Source: Anaerolineales bacterium (GTDB taxonomy: Bacteria; Chloroflexota; Anaerolineae; Anaerolineales; Villigracilaceae). Taken from it: a stretch of 64,000 bases of DNA. A model generated the notes under the pieces. It saw nothing but the letters and a program-made list of their open reading frames with translations. It searched no databases and was not told the DNA's origin. Made by a program: the position numbers and the translations under genes. This document shows positions 26,404-34,966 of the stretch, one piece after another. The stretch is from assembly GCA_020851785.1 (NCBI GenBank), contig JADZCC010000079.1, positions 1-64,000 on the forward strand. The letters are read 5' to 3'. Position 1 is the stretch's first letter. Each line of letters opens with the position of its first letter.

Positions 26404-27177
26404 ATGCCGTTTAATTTCAGGCGTATGCCCAAACCCGTCAAAATGAGTAAAGTCCTGGCGATCAATTTCAGGCCGCCCGCCATTCCTGCCGAGTGGGGCC
26501 AGACCAGCGTGTTGGCGGAGGAATATAGCGAGGCCATGATTCAGGCCAGCCATAAAATGCTGGTTTATAAAGTGATCAAAATTTTAGACGTGCCGCTCTA
26601 TCCGGTTTTTATGGACGGGCGTCAATATAACGACGCGACTTGGACGCAAGCCCGACAAAACGGGCAGGCGGCGCTACGCGACGCGCACGGAAATTTTCTG
26701 CTGGCGGATTATGGGCGCATCCTTCAGGATTATGGTATCGCGCAGGCGATTGAGAAAAAGATTATTGACGAGGTTTGGCTGTTTGGCGGGCCGTATTTTG
26801 GATTTTACGAAAGTCGCATGGCCGGGCAAAAGGCTTTTTGGTGCAACGCCCCCGGGCTGGAGTTGGCTTGTCGGCGCTTTGTGGCGATGGGTTTCAATTA
26901 TGAACGCGGTGTGCGTGAGATGATCCATAGTTTTGGGCATCGCGCTGAAAGTATTTTGGCCGCTTATTTTGGGTCGCAGGCATTTTTGCAAGGGCTGTAT
27001 GGCGGCCAACCCAACCTGACGCCGATGAATGAATTTGAAGAATGGCTTTTGGAGCATGGCACGATTCATCGCAAGCCGGGCGGTGTGGATTACGGGCAGG
27101 ATGAATACGCCTGGGTTTCGGCCCTGAAGACCAGTTGGTGGCGCCCGATTATTGACGCGAATTTGGTGAAGGTCTAA
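26404..27177 (+). CDS. Conserved protein of unknown function
   Basis: This is a 257-residue soluble protein with no signal peptide and no membrane segment. I do not recognise a family. Notable parts are EVWLFGGPYFGFYESRMAGQ (about 120-140), WCNAPGLELACRRFVAMGFN with Cys residues, a HSFGHRAES His-Glu segment that could bind a metal, and HGTIHRKPGG near the C-terminus. GAGG is present upstream (TTGAGGAGCG). A strong terminator at 27378-27418 ends this transcript. It stands alone between ribF and a repeat-rich spacer. Confidence 0.75.
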   Translation: MPFNFRRMPKPVKMSKVLAINFRPPAIPAEWGQTSVLAEEYSEAMIQASHKMLVYKVIKILDVPLYPVFMDGRQYNDATWTQARQNGQAALRDAHGNFLLADYGRILQDYGIAQAIEKKIIDEVWLFGGPYFGFYESRMAGQKAFWCNAPGLELACRRFVAMGFNYERGVREMIHSFGHRAESILAAYFGSQAFLQGLYGGQPNLTPMNEFEEWLLEHGTIHRKPGGVDYGQDEYAWVSALKTSWWRPIIDANLVKV

Positions 27178-27202
27178 AAAAGGCTACGGCCTAATTATTT
27201 TG

Positions 27203-27325
27203 CATAGGGCTTACGCAAAACCCCAAGACCAAGCCGCGAATTTCGCTAATTCACGCGAATTATTTTTAAAAATTAGCGAAATCCGCGTAATTCGCGGCAA
27301 AAGATTTTGATCTGTGTAAGTCATG
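27203..27325. repeat. MITE-like palindromic element, copy A
   Basis: This copy of about 123 bp is nearly identical to the one at 55885-56005. Its right end TGTGTAAGTCATG matches the inverted repeat, and its left end CATAGGGCTTACGCA is partly changed. Internal arms with GAATTTCGCTAATTC and GAAATCCGCGTAATTC fold back around TTTTTAAAAA. No open frame is inside. Confidence 0.85.
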
Positions 27326-27328
27326 TTG

Positions 27329-27366
27329 AAATTGGACGCGGACGAGCGCGGATGGACGCGGAAAAA
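27329..27366. repeat. Partial CGCGGA-rich repeat next to MITE-like copy A
   Basis: AAATTGGACGCGGACGAGCG and GGATGGACGCGGAAAAAG match parts of the repeats at 34840-34944, 53408-53442 and 56013-56093. In both MITE-like copies this repeat lies immediately to the right. Confidence 0.65.
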
Positions 27367-27377
27367 GCCGTTATAAA

Positions 27378-27418
27378 AAGAGAGCGCAAGTTGAAAAACT
27401 TCGCTCTCTCTTTTTTAT
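27378..27418 (+). terminator. Terminator of the unknown-function gene
   Basis: AAGAGAGCG-C-AAGTT / AACTT-CGCTCTCTCTT forms a 14-bp stem with one bulged base, followed by TTTTTA. It lies about 200 bases after the gene because the repeats are inserted between. Confidence 0.8.
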
Positions 27419-27475
27419 AGATTTCTTGCAAAAGCCCTATCCCTAGCTCTCTCATTGGAGAGGAAATTATTTACT

Positions 27476-27596
27476 CACCTTACGCAGTTTTACGAAAATT
27501 CGTAAATTCTCCCTCACCCTAACCCTCTCCCAAAGGGAGAGGGGACTCCCTTCTCCACCGGGAGAAGGGCTGGGGATGAGGGCGCGTAAGGTGAGC
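27476..27596. repeat. Two tandem CTCACCCTAACCC-type palindromes
   Basis: CCCTCTCCC-AAA-GGGAGAGGG and CCCTTCTCC-ACC-GGGAGAAGGG lie side by side, framed by outer arms TCACCTTACGC (about 27476-27487) and GCGTAAGGTGA (about 27584-27595). Related units are inside lysK and argH. The stretch between 27178 and 27599 has no gene. Confidence 0.75.
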
Positions 27597-27599
27597 TAT

Positions 27600-30155
27600 T
27601 TATTTTTCTGCGCCGCTGGCGGGTAGCTCCAGCGTTTCACTGCCAGTTTGGACGATGTAATACGGCGTCCAGCCCACGCCAAAGATTTTCACATACACAT
27701 CGGTTTTCTTTGGCTTAACCGTCACTTCATCCACTTCGGAAACGATGCTCCCCCAGCGTTTGGTGATTTCAGCTTCGATCGAATCGCGTTCTTTTTCAAA
27801 ACTGGCGAGGTCGGCGGAAAGCCGGTTAATCGTCTCTTGCGATTCTTGCACCTGGGCTTTGGCGCTTTGCGCGAGGCGATGTTTGGTAAATTGCGTGGTG
27901 ACAGATTTTTTTCTCGTCAGCCCAAAGAAGCTGGCGCCGAGTTCGGCTAAATTGGCGTAGGATTCGATGTTGCGGTTTTGCAATTCGGCCTGGTCTTCGT
28001 TCAGTTCGCTTCTTTCGCGGCCAAGTTTTTCTTCCAACGCGCGGATTTTTCGATCCAGCACGGAGGTTTTCTTTTCAATTTCAGCGTCGCAGGCTTCGCG
28101 GGCCGATTCGGCGCATTGCTTCATAAATTCGGCGGCGGTGATGTCTGGCCCGGCGAAGACTTTCAGCTTGGCGTTGGCGCGGGCGGTCGTCTCTGAATTT
28201 CGAAAGGCCCAGTCGGTGAAATCTTTTTGCAGGGCGGCCATTTGCTTGGGGTTGTTGAACGGCAAATCCACACTGCCAAAGCGGGCGGAAGCGACCGGCC
28301 CGTTTTCAATTTTGTCCAAAGCCGGGCCGCCGTAGGAGAATTCCTCCCAGCGGACGATGCCTTTTGCGTCCGCCGCTTGAATGAGGATGGCGCGCATAAT
28401 TTCCGTATCCACGCCATATTTTCGATCGAGCAGGCGAACTTGCGCGGCGGCTAACAGCGCCGGGCGATAGACAACGCCTTGAATGAGCGCTTGCGGCGGC
28501 ATGGGTTTTTGCGCGGACTGAAAGGCCTCAGGCAGGCTGTAGTTTTGCGGCAAAAAGTATTCGCGGATTCCAGTTGGAAGCGTGGGCTTGGTGAGGCTCC
28601 CCTCCGCTTTTGGCGCGGCGGATGCGGGCTGGGACATGACGGGTTGCGCGGGAGCAGATGCGGCAGACGGCACGGCCACGGGTTGCAGGGCCTCCACCGA
28701 AGGCTGGGGCTGGGATTCTTTTCTCGAAGCGGAGGCAGGCACGGGCGCGGATTGAAGCGCGGCTCCGACTAATTGATTGAGCGCGGGAATTTGGGCGCGC
28801 GTCAACGGGCCGGCCAGAAAGTTCATCGCCCAACGGGTTTGCATGAGGACTGGCGCTTTTTCGTGGACGTTGTGTAAAACGAAGACGCGCTTGCCCAGCG
28901 AGGAGATTAATTTGTCCATCGCGGCGCGGGGGATGCCGCCCGCCGCGCTTTCCAACCCGTCGAGCAGACGGTTCTTATCGCGCTCGGTCTGGAGTTTACC
29001 AATCAGCCAGGTGCCAGCGTTGGAGAGGGCTTTGTAATCTATATCCACTGGGTTTTGGGTGGCAAGCAAAAGCCCCAAGCCAAAGGCGCGGGCTTGCTTT
29101 AACATGCGCAGGAGCGGGCCTTTGGAAGGCGGCACGGCGGTGGGCGGAAGGTAGCCGTAGATTTCGTCCATGTAGAGCAGGGCGCGCAAGGCGGAGGAAC
29201 CGCTTTGGGTGCGCATCCAGGTTTCGACGGCGGAGAGTAACAGCGTGACGAAGAACATGCGCTCGCCATCCGAAAGGTGCGCGAGGTAGAAAACGCTGTG
29301 GCGCGGTTTGCCTTCGGCAGTGAATAATAATTTTTTCACGTCCAGCGCTTCGCCTTCGCGCCAAACTTCAAAGGCGGGCGCGGCGAGGATGTTGTTTAAC
29401 GACATGGCCAGTTCCATGCGATCTTTGGATGGGAAGAAGGTATCTACTGGAAAAGCGCCGAGGTTGGCGAACGGCGGGCTTTGAGTTTGCAGAATCAATT
29501 CGGTCAGGTCTATGTCTTTGCCTTCGCTCCAATGCGTTTCAAAGATGTTGGAGAGCAGGATGTGTTCGCGCGAGCGAATCGGGTCCAGGTCGTTGAGGCC
29601 GACCAGCCCCAACAAAGCGGTGACGGTGCTGGAGATTTTCTCGCGCAGGGTTTCGCGGTTGCTTTCCCAATCCAACTCTGGGGCGGCGAGCGAAGACAAC
29701 ACGCTGACGGGAATGCCCGCATCCGAGCCGGGGGTGTAGATGGCAAATTTGACCGAGTTTTGCAGGGCGCGAATGCGCTCTTTGTCAATGCCCCACTCTT
29801 TGAGGCCGTTGGACCAGGATTCGGCGGCTTCGCCCGCGGCGACTTCGGCGGTCACTCCGGCGCGGCGAATGATTTCCGGGTCAATCCATGGTTGAAAATC
29901 CTGCGGGAGTAAATCTGGAAAGTGGAGGAGCAGGTTGGTGAGGTCGCCTTTGGGATCAATCATAATGGCGGGGACGCCCTGCAAAGCCGCCTCTTCCAAC
30001 AAGCCGATACATAAACCGGTTTTCCCGGAGCCGGTCATCCCCGTGACGACGGCATGGGTGGTGAGGTCGGCTGGGTCGTATTGCACGGCCTGGGCGGTGA
30101 CTTTGGCGGTTTTGGCGTCGAAGATGCGCCCGAGGTAAAAGGTTGAGTCTGCCAT
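27600..30155 (-). CDS. HerA-like P-loop ATPase with C-terminal coiled coil
   Basis: This large protein of 851 residues belongs to the HerA/FtsK-like (DUF87/DUF853-type) ATPases. The Walker A motif is GMTGSGKT (39-46) and Walker B is LLYMDEIYGYLPP near 330. The ATPase part spans about 1-465. A Pro/Ala-rich linker of about 470-535 follows, then a domain containing a charged coiled coil (about 690-800, EKKTSVLDRKIRALEEKLGR). The architecture suggests a DNA or protein translocase rather than the small archaeal HerA; no NurA nuclease is adjacent, so a repair role is unproven. It is a single gene. Confidence 0.8.
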   Translation of the reverse strand: MADSTFYLGRIFDAKTAKVTAQAVQYDPADLTTHAVVTGMTGSGKTGLCIGLLEEAALQGVPAIMIDPKGDLTNLLLHFPDLLPQDFQPWIDPEIIRRAGVTAEVAAGEAAESWSNGLKEWGIDKERIRALQNSVKFAIYTPGSDAGIPVSVLSSLAAPELDWESNRETLREKISSTVTALLGLVGLNDLDPIRSREHILLSNIFETHWSEGKDIDLTELILQTQSPPFANLGAFPVDTFFPSKDRMELAMSLNNILAAPAFEVWREGEALDVKKLLFTAEGKPRHSVFYLAHLSDGERMFFVTLLLSAVETWMRTQSGSSALRALLYMDEIYGYLPPTAVPPSKGPLLRMLKQARAFGLGLLLATQNPVDIDYKALSNAGTWLIGKLQTERDKNRLLDGLESAAGGIPRAAMDKLISSLGKRVFVLHNVHEKAPVLMQTRWAMNFLAGPLTRAQIPALNQLVGAALQSAPVPASASRKESQPQPSVEALQPVAVPSAASAPAQPVMSQPASAAPKAEGSLTKPTLPTGIREYFLPQNYSLPEAFQSAQKPMPPQALIQGVVYRPALLAAAQVRLLDRKYGVDTEIMRAILIQAADAKGIVRWEEFSYGGPALDKIENGPVASARFGSVDLPFNNPKQMAALQKDFTDWAFRNSETTARANAKLKVFAGPDITAAEFMKQCAESAREACDAEIEKKTSVLDRKIRALEEKLGRERSELNEDQAELQNRNIESYANLAELGASFFGLTRKKSVTTQFTKHRLAQSAKAQVQESQETINRLSADLASFEKERDSIEAEITKRWGSIVSEVDEVTVKPKKTDVYVKIFGVGWTPYYIVQTGSETLELPASGAEK

Positions 30156-30251
30156 GAAGTTCTCCTAAAATTTTTTCTCAGCATGAGTAGAACAAGCGTA
30201 CTAGCTTCATACTTTAATCCATTTTAGGCCAAAAGGCAAATCGCCGCAACG

Positions 30252-30286
30252 GCGGGGGTCAGTGATCGGTGGTCAGTGGTCAGTTG
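30252..30286. repeat. GGTCAGT short tandem repeat
   Basis: GGTCAGTGATC, GGTGGTCAGT and GGTCAGTTGG form a heptamer-like tandem in the 201-base spacer upstream of the HerA-like gene. No gene or clear promoter is visible in this spacer. Confidence 0.55.
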
Positions 30287-30356
30287 GGCGATGCCATCAA
30301 TGCTGTAGAAGAACAAGTCGCCGGGTTGGGTTGTGAGCAAAGTTTCTGTGTGTGGG

Positions 30357-31016
30357 TTATTTTTGTAAGAGCAGGCTTTCGCCAAGTTGATTTAGGTCAG
30401 AGATAAATGTTTCCACAGGCGGCGGTTGGATCCAACGAATGGACTGCCAATCTGCATGGGTGGCGGAGCATAAAGCGCGCCCCAAATCTGGCGGGAATAC
30501 GCCGATGGCCTTGCTCTGCGCGTTTGTGATTGCCTTTCGAACGCTCATCTTTTTTATAAAGCAGAACCCCCAAATATCCGCCAAATCTTTGGGTTCGTTA
30601 CGATCCAGCAAAGCGGTAATTTTGTTGGCAAGAATGTTTTCCGCGCTATCAATTCTGCCCAGCGTTGGATGATTTTGAATCTCGCCGATCCTTGCCGGTA
30701 CATCGTTAATCAGTTCGATTTTCAGGGCGATGTCTTGCTCTACAAGATTGAAGCGGGCAAAGCGCTCTTCCTTTAGTAGAACTTCGCAAGGGTATGATCT
30801 GTTCAAAGCTTGGATCAGGCGTTCGGTCCATAAGGTGAAGCGCGAGTCATCATTGACGAAGTAGTCCAGATCGTCTGAAAAACGATGATGCAGATACGCG
30901 CGTGAAGCGGCTGTGCCGCCCGATAAATGAAATTGCGTATCGGCCTGGTTGATTATTTTTATGGCCCGATCTTGAAAGGGGTATAACGTATCGAAATAGT
31001 ACGAGGGGTTAATCAT
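30357..31016 (-). CDS. AbiEii/AbiGii-type nucleotidyltransferase toxin
   Basis: This 219-residue protein of the AbiEii nucleotidyltransferase family has the conserved LSGGTAASRAYLHHRFSDDLDYF (residues about 31-53) with the paired Asp metal ligands, a second strand with Lys-Glu (ALKIELIND), and the family motif KITALLDRNEPKDLADIW. Known AbiEii proteins transfer nucleotides to tRNA or other targets and arrest growth, often as phage defence. It overlaps an upstream small gene by eight bases. That gene is not the usual AbiEi repressor, so the pair is not a canonical AbiE operon. Confidence 0.85.
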   Translation of the reverse strand: MINPSYYFDTLYPFQDRAIKIINQADTQFHLSGGTAASRAYLHHRFSDDLDYFVNDDSRFTLWTERLIQALNRSYPCEVLLKEERFARFNLVEQDIALKIELINDVPARIGEIQNHPTLGRIDSAENILANKITALLDRNEPKDLADIWGFCFIKKMSVRKAITNAQSKAIGVFPPDLGRALCSATHADWQSIRWIQPPPVETFISDLNQLGESLLLQK

Positions 31017-31302
31017 TTAACATCTCTGGGTGTTTGAGGGGTAGCCAGGCGACGAGAAAATCCAAACCACGCACGCGGGTTTTGGAGCGGATGGACGCTC
31101 TCCAGCGAGCCCAATTTTTTATCAATTCTTTATAGCCAATGTACCGAATAATTTCCTCGTAAGGGGCATATTCAAGCAGGCGACGCGCCGCCCAATCCCT
31201 GTTTAAACGCCCACGCGTGGATTGTCCGCTGAGGATTTGGAGAAATTGAGATTCGTCAAGGTCATAATCCCAAACATAGGGGCAGGGACGCTTGTTTTCC
31301 AT
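31009..31302 (-). CDS. Small partner of the AbiEii-type toxin (possible antitoxin)
   Basis: This 97-residue protein starts MENKRPCPYVWDYDLDESQF and continues with a basic, helical body (RLNRDWAARRLLEY, ELIKNWARWRASIRSKTRVRG). The ATG at 31302 lies six bases after TATAAT, so the mRNA is probably leaderless. An earlier in-frame GTG overlaps that -10 box. The eight-base overlap with the toxin gene indicates coupled translation. Small proteins with a similar W(D)-x-D start precede AbiEii-like genes elsewhere, as far as I recall. Function as antitoxin is inferred from position. Confidence 0.65.
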   Translation of the reverse strand: MENKRPCPYVWDYDLDESQFLQILSGQSTRGRLNRDWAARRLLEYAPYEEIIRYIGYKELIKNWARWRASIRSKTRVRGLDFLVAWLPLKHPEMLND

Positions 31303-31376
31303 CTTGTAATTATACACTGCTGAAATTTACGAAAATAGGCGCCGCGCAGGCTACACTGTGGAGTTATTGAGTTAGG

Positions 31377-31636
31377 CTATCGAAAGAGCAACAGAGTCCA
31401 TCGCCTAAAAATAACTTTATACATCCACCGATTCAACGACAGCGGACGGTTGTACTCCCCCATCCATGTATCGCGCGTCAGGAAGCGTCCATCGCTGGGC
31501 ATGTAATACCTCGCCCTCAGATAGGTCATCCCGCTGGGATCGGTCTGCTCGCCTGTAAAGCCGTAGGCGCTTTGGGCATTTCCTGTGGTGTGCGTCACAG
31601 CGCCGTAGAAGATAAGCAGATTGCCTTTCTGCAGTC
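31377..31636 (-). pseudogene. RHS-repeat core remnant
   Basis: The minus-strand frame encodes YGFTGEQTDPSGMTYLRARY and then GRFLTRDTWMG, LSLNRWMY, which is the conserved RHS core end. The frame is closed by a stop (TGA) at its 5' side near 31636 and diverges right after NRWMY into unrelated sequence (KVIFRRWTLLLFR). The remainder of a 1000-plus residue RHS protein is missing, so this is a decayed fragment. It marks an accessory region. Confidence 0.8.
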
Positions 31637-31683
31637 AGACATTTCATCCCTTTATTTTACCCGCGCCCCTCAAAAATTCCCTC

Positions 31684-31730
31684 TTGACAAAACAGAATAA
31701 ATGTTCTATTCTTGTAGAATAAATGTTCTA
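31684..31730 (+). promoter_or_regulatory. Promoter with two LexA-like operators
   Basis: TTGACA and TATTCT are 17 bases apart. AGAATAAATGTTCTA occurs twice (31694-31708 and 31716-31730), exactly 22 bp apart, with one copy over the spacer and one after the -10. Each is an imperfect dyad, GAAT-N4-GTTC, one change from the GAAC-N4-GTTC box bound by LexA in Gram-positive bacteria. It controls the membrane protein at 31761. Confidence 0.65.
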
Positions 31731-31760
31731 AATCATCAACTTTCAAAAAGGAGCAAAAAG

Positions 31761-32642
31761 ATGACTACTTATCGTCGAGGCGTTGGAGACGGCATAAAGA
31801 CGCTCTGGCACAACCTCATTCAAAACCGTCAATTCAATCGCGGCGCGGCCTGGGGTATGATGATCATCGGCGCCCTGCTCGCCTTTGAAGTTTTCAACTT
31901 CAGCACCACGCAATATGCCCTGCACGACATGCTCGGCGACCTGACCTTCGCCGGTTTTCGCTGGGCCAGCATTTTGGCGGTGGCCTTTTGCGGCATAGAT
32001 TTTGCCGGAATCGCCCGTATCTTCACGCCCGAACAAGGGCGCGACGAACCCGCCGAAGTCTACTACCTGTTTGGCGCCTGGGTTTTGGCGGCCGGGTTCA
32101 ACGCCGCGCTCACCTGGTGGGGCGTTTCCGTCGCCATTCAAACCAATGGAAGCATCCACGCCACCAGCGCCATGAGCGCCGAAACGCTCACCAAGTTTGT
32201 GCCCATTTTTGTCGCGTCCATGGTTTGGCTGGTGCGCGTGCTGATCATTGGCACGTTCTCTTTAGCCGGAGATCGCCTCTTCACCACAGCCGGAGCGCAC
32301 GCTCCCATGCGGCCGTACAATGCGCAACCCAAACCCTACCCACAACCACAGCCGCGAGCCAATAATAGCTATCCACAACCGCGCCCGTCTTATCCTGTTT
32401 CGCAAAATCGCACACCGGTTAACCAGCCCACCAATCAACCCATTCTGCGCCCGGCCTCACAAATTGCCCGGCCGGTCAACTCTGTAAACAACATGCCGAC
32501 AACCAACAACACCTTCCGCCCTGCGCCCAAGCCCACAATCAATTCGCAACAAACCTCGTTCATGCCGCCCGAGCCAACCTATCACCCGGTCAGTTACGGC
32601 GCGCGCAATCCCGAAAGCGGAGACCGCCACTACGACGCTTAA
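31761..32642 (+). CDS. Four-helix membrane protein with Pro/Asn/Gln-rich tail
   Basis: This 293-residue protein has an AAGGAG ribosome binding site just upstream. Four hydrophobic segments lie near residues 30-48, 60-85, 105-130 and 150-175, and a long cytoplasmic or external tail of about 110 residues rich in Pro, Asn and Gln (PKPYPQPQPRANN and so on) follows. I do not recognise the family. The next gene is a lytic transglycosylase, a pairing seen in conjugation or secretion loci, but no other transfer genes are here. Its strong promoter carries two LexA-like operators, suggesting damage-induced expression of an element-borne gene. Confidence 0.7.
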   Translation: MTTYRRGVGDGIKTLWHNLIQNRQFNRGAAWGMMIIGALLAFEVFNFSTTQYALHDMLGDLTFAGFRWASILAVAFCGIDFAGIARIFTPEQGRDEPAEVYYLFGAWVLAAGFNAALTWWGVSVAIQTNGSIHATSAMSAETLTKFVPIFVASMVWLVRVLIIGTFSLAGDRLFTTAGAHAPMRPYNAQPKPYPQPQPRANNSYPQPRPSYPVSQNRTPVNQPTNQPILRPASQIARPVNSVNNMPTTNNTFRPAPKPTINSQQTSFMPPEPTYHPVSYGARNPESGDRHYDA

Positions 32643-32702
32643 TCATTCAATCAATCACTTTCGAGCACGGGTCCTTGAGACCCAGAAAAGAGAATAACAC
32701 GT

Positions 32703-33377
32703 ATGCCCCGCGCTCGCACGACAACCAGCTGGCAAACAGCCGCCTCCCCAGAGGAAGATTATGGGAGCGGCTGTTTCTCTGGTTTTATGATCATTCCTCT
32801 TTCGGTCATTCTAGTCAGCGGATTGCTCGCCAGCCTCGCATTAAACATCCCCTCTGCGGAAAATTTGCAAATGAACAAAAACCTCTCGCCGATTTTTACA
32901 GCCGAGATTCAATACTGGAGCGGGAGCATCGTCCGCTGGGGCAACGCGGCTGGGCTGGACCCAAACCTGATTGCCACCATCATGCAAATCGAATCCTGTG
33001 GGAATCCCCGCGCCAAATCCAGCGCTGGCGCGCTGGGACTCTTTCAAGTCATGCCGTTTCACTTTCAGCTTTTAGACAATCCCTACAACCCGGAGACCAA
33101 TGCCGAGCGCGGACTGGCTTATCTCAAACGTTCGCTGGAAACCGCCAACGGAAACGCGCGCCTGGCCCTGGCTGGGTATAACGGCGGCATCGGGCTGATT
33201 GGCCGCACGGAATGGGCCTGGCCTGCCGAAACGAAGCGCTATGTTCAATTTGGCGAACCCATTTACAGCGCGGCCCGAAGCGGGTCTTCATCCAGTGAAG
33301 CGCTACAAAATTGGTACGTTCAATATGGGGTTAGTTTATGCAGGCAGGCGAATCGTCAATTGGGGTTAACGCAATAA
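32703..33377 (+). CDS. Membrane-anchored lytic transglycosylase (SLT family)
   Basis: This 224-residue protein has an N-terminal membrane anchor (about 27-47, GFMIIPLSVILVSGLLASLA) and an SLT domain. The catalytic Glu is in TIMQIESCGNP, followed by GALGLFQVMPFHF and LALAGYNGG. Such enzymes cleave peptidoglycan to open the wall for remodelling or for secretion and conjugation machines. It lies 60 bases after the membrane protein and probably shares its promoter. Its 3' end overlaps the convergent histidine kinase by 12 bases. Confidence 0.9.
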   Translation: MPRARTTTSWQTAASPEEDYGSGCFSGFMIIPLSVILVSGLLASLALNIPSAENLQMNKNLSPIFTAEIQYWSGSIVRWGNAAGLDPNLIATIMQIESCGNPRAKSSAGALGLFQVMPFHFQLLDNPYNPETNAERGLAYLKRSLETANGNARLALAGYNGGIGLIGRTEWAWPAETKRYVQFGEPIYSAARSGSSSSEALQNWYVQYGVSLCRQANRQLGLTQ

Positions 33378-34733
33378 CGCCAGCCAGATCGCAAAGGTGG
33401 AGCCTTTGCCCACTTTTGATTCCACTTTGAGTTGCCCGCCGTGATGTTCCACAATCCATTGCACGATGGACAAGCCCAACCCAAAGCCGCTGAAGGCCGA
33501 ACGCGTGCGCGATTTTTCGGCGCGATAAAAGCGATCGAAGATGTGCGGCAAATCTTCCGCCGGAATGCCCGGGCCGGTATCGCGCACGGTCAGGCGGACT
33601 TGTTCCCCAATTTTTGCCAACCCTAAAAAGACTTCGCCGCCCTGAGGCGTATATTGAATTGCATTGGCCACCAAATTCAGCAAAACCTGTTTCAGGCGGT
33701 CGCGGTCTCCATTGACGATGACTTGATCAATGTCATTCAAATGAAGCGTCACTTTATTTTTGGCCAGCACCTGCATTTCAGTGAACACTTCGGTTAGGAG
33801 CAAGTCCAATTCCACCGGCGCAAAATTTAACGCCAACTTGCCCGATTCAGCCTGCGCCAACATGAGCAGACCGCCCACCAGACGCGAAAGCCGCCCCGCT
33901 TCTTGATCAATGCTTGTTAGCGATTCTTCATCCGCTTGTTTCATGCGACGGATCAAATCCACGTTGCCTTTAATCACCGTCAACGGCGTGCGTAGTTCAT
34001 GGCTGACATCCGCCAAAAAACGCTGTTGCGAAGTAAACAGCGATTCCAAACGCTCCAGCGTCTGGTTCACCGACTCGACCAAATTTCCAATCTCATCGTT
34101 GCGCCTGCCGGAGGAAGGGATGCGCCGCGAAAGATCATCGGCGTGGTTAATTTGATCCACCGCGTTGGTAATCACTTCCAGCGAATCAGTGGCGCGTCCC
34201 AACAACGCCCACGAGCCAATCGCCGCCAATGCCACAGCCACAATGGCCACAACCATCATCACCGAAAGCAAAGCCCGTTGAGAAGCGTCCACCACGGTCA
34301 GACTGGTGCCAACTTGCAAAGTTCCAATTTTATGCGTGCCCACTATCAGCGGAACGGTTAGCACGCGCAAATGCACCGCGTACACCCACGAATCATGATA
34401 GAGCGTTTTGCCGGTCTTCAAGGCGTCCGCATCCAAAGGCTCGGTCAGCGCTGAAATGCTGGGAGAAGCCGTCACCAGTTTGCCGTCCTGCCCCCACACT
34501 TGCACATACGCATTGGAGGCCATATCCAAAGGCGGCAGGCTGATTAAGTTCAACTCCCCCACTGCGTTCACGCGCATCACTTTTGTAATATCATGGACGA
34601 CGTTGGCCAACATGGTGTCCACCTGATTTAACAAAATCACGTTGATTAAGAAAAAAACGACCACGCCAAAGACGAGGAGGATGCCGCCCATAAACAGCGA
34701 ATAGAGCATGGTCAAGCGCAAGCGTAAAGACAT
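33366..34733 (-). CDS. Two-component sensor histidine kinase
   Basis: This 455-residue kinase has a first membrane segment (about 9-30), an extracytoplasmic sensor region (about 31-155), a second segment (about 155-182), HAMP (about 185-235), the phospho-accepting His in FLADVSHELRTPLTVIKG and a HATPase domain with NLVANAIQYT, DTGPGIP and GFGLGLSI. The cognate regulator lies upstream on the same strand, but a terminator at 34967-35020 and a repeat separate them, so kinase levels may be lower. The signal is unknown. Confidence 0.93.
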   Translation of the reverse strand: MSLRLRLTMLYSLFMGGILLVFGVVVFFLINVILLNQVDTMLANVVHDITKVMRVNAVGELNLISLPPLDMASNAYVQVWGQDGKLVTASPSISALTEPLDADALKTGKTLYHDSWVYAVHLRVLTVPLIVGTHKIGTLQVGTSLTVVDASQRALLSVMMVVAIVAVALAAIGSWALLGRATDSLEVITNAVDQINHADDLSRRIPSSGRRNDEIGNLVESVNQTLERLESLFTSQQRFLADVSHELRTPLTVIKGNVDLIRRMKQADEESLTSIDQEAGRLSRLVGGLLMLAQAESGKLALNFAPVELDLLLTEVFTEMQVLAKNKVTLHLNDIDQVIVNGDRDRLKQVLLNLVANAIQYTPQGGEVFLGLAKIGEQVRLTVRDTGPGIPAEDLPHIFDRFYRAEKSRTRSAFSGFGLGLSIVQWIVEHHGGQLKVESKVGKGSTFAIWLALLR

Positions 34734-34839
34734 GGGGAAAGTCTAATCCTTTTTGTTTAAGCCAGCCTAAGAACGTTGCAAGACGCGGGCTTTCACTTTG
34801 CGCCTTTACGTTAAATCTCCGGGTTTAGAATAAACGCTA

Positions 34840-34944
34840 ACCACCGGATACTTTTCTTTTGGGACGCAGATTTACGCGGAAAACGCGGATATTTTTGAGA
34901 AAAAAGGTGATTTTTCCGCGTCCATGCTCGTCCGCGTCCAATTT
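34840..34944. repeat. CGCGGA-rich palindromic repeat
   Basis: TTTTGGGACGCAGATTTACG, CGGAAAACGCGGATATTT and TTTTTCCGCGTCCATGCTCG make an imperfect palindrome. It is the reverse complement of the copy at 56013-56093 with small changes. It fills much of the 315-base spacer between kinase and regulator, which holds no gene. Confidence 0.75.
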
Positions 34945-34966
34945 AGAAACTGTCAGATCACTAGAA

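Noticed and set aside
31377..31636. Intact RHS toxin gene
   Set aside because: Only about 85 codons of the core end remain, bounded by a stop codon and unrelated sequence.
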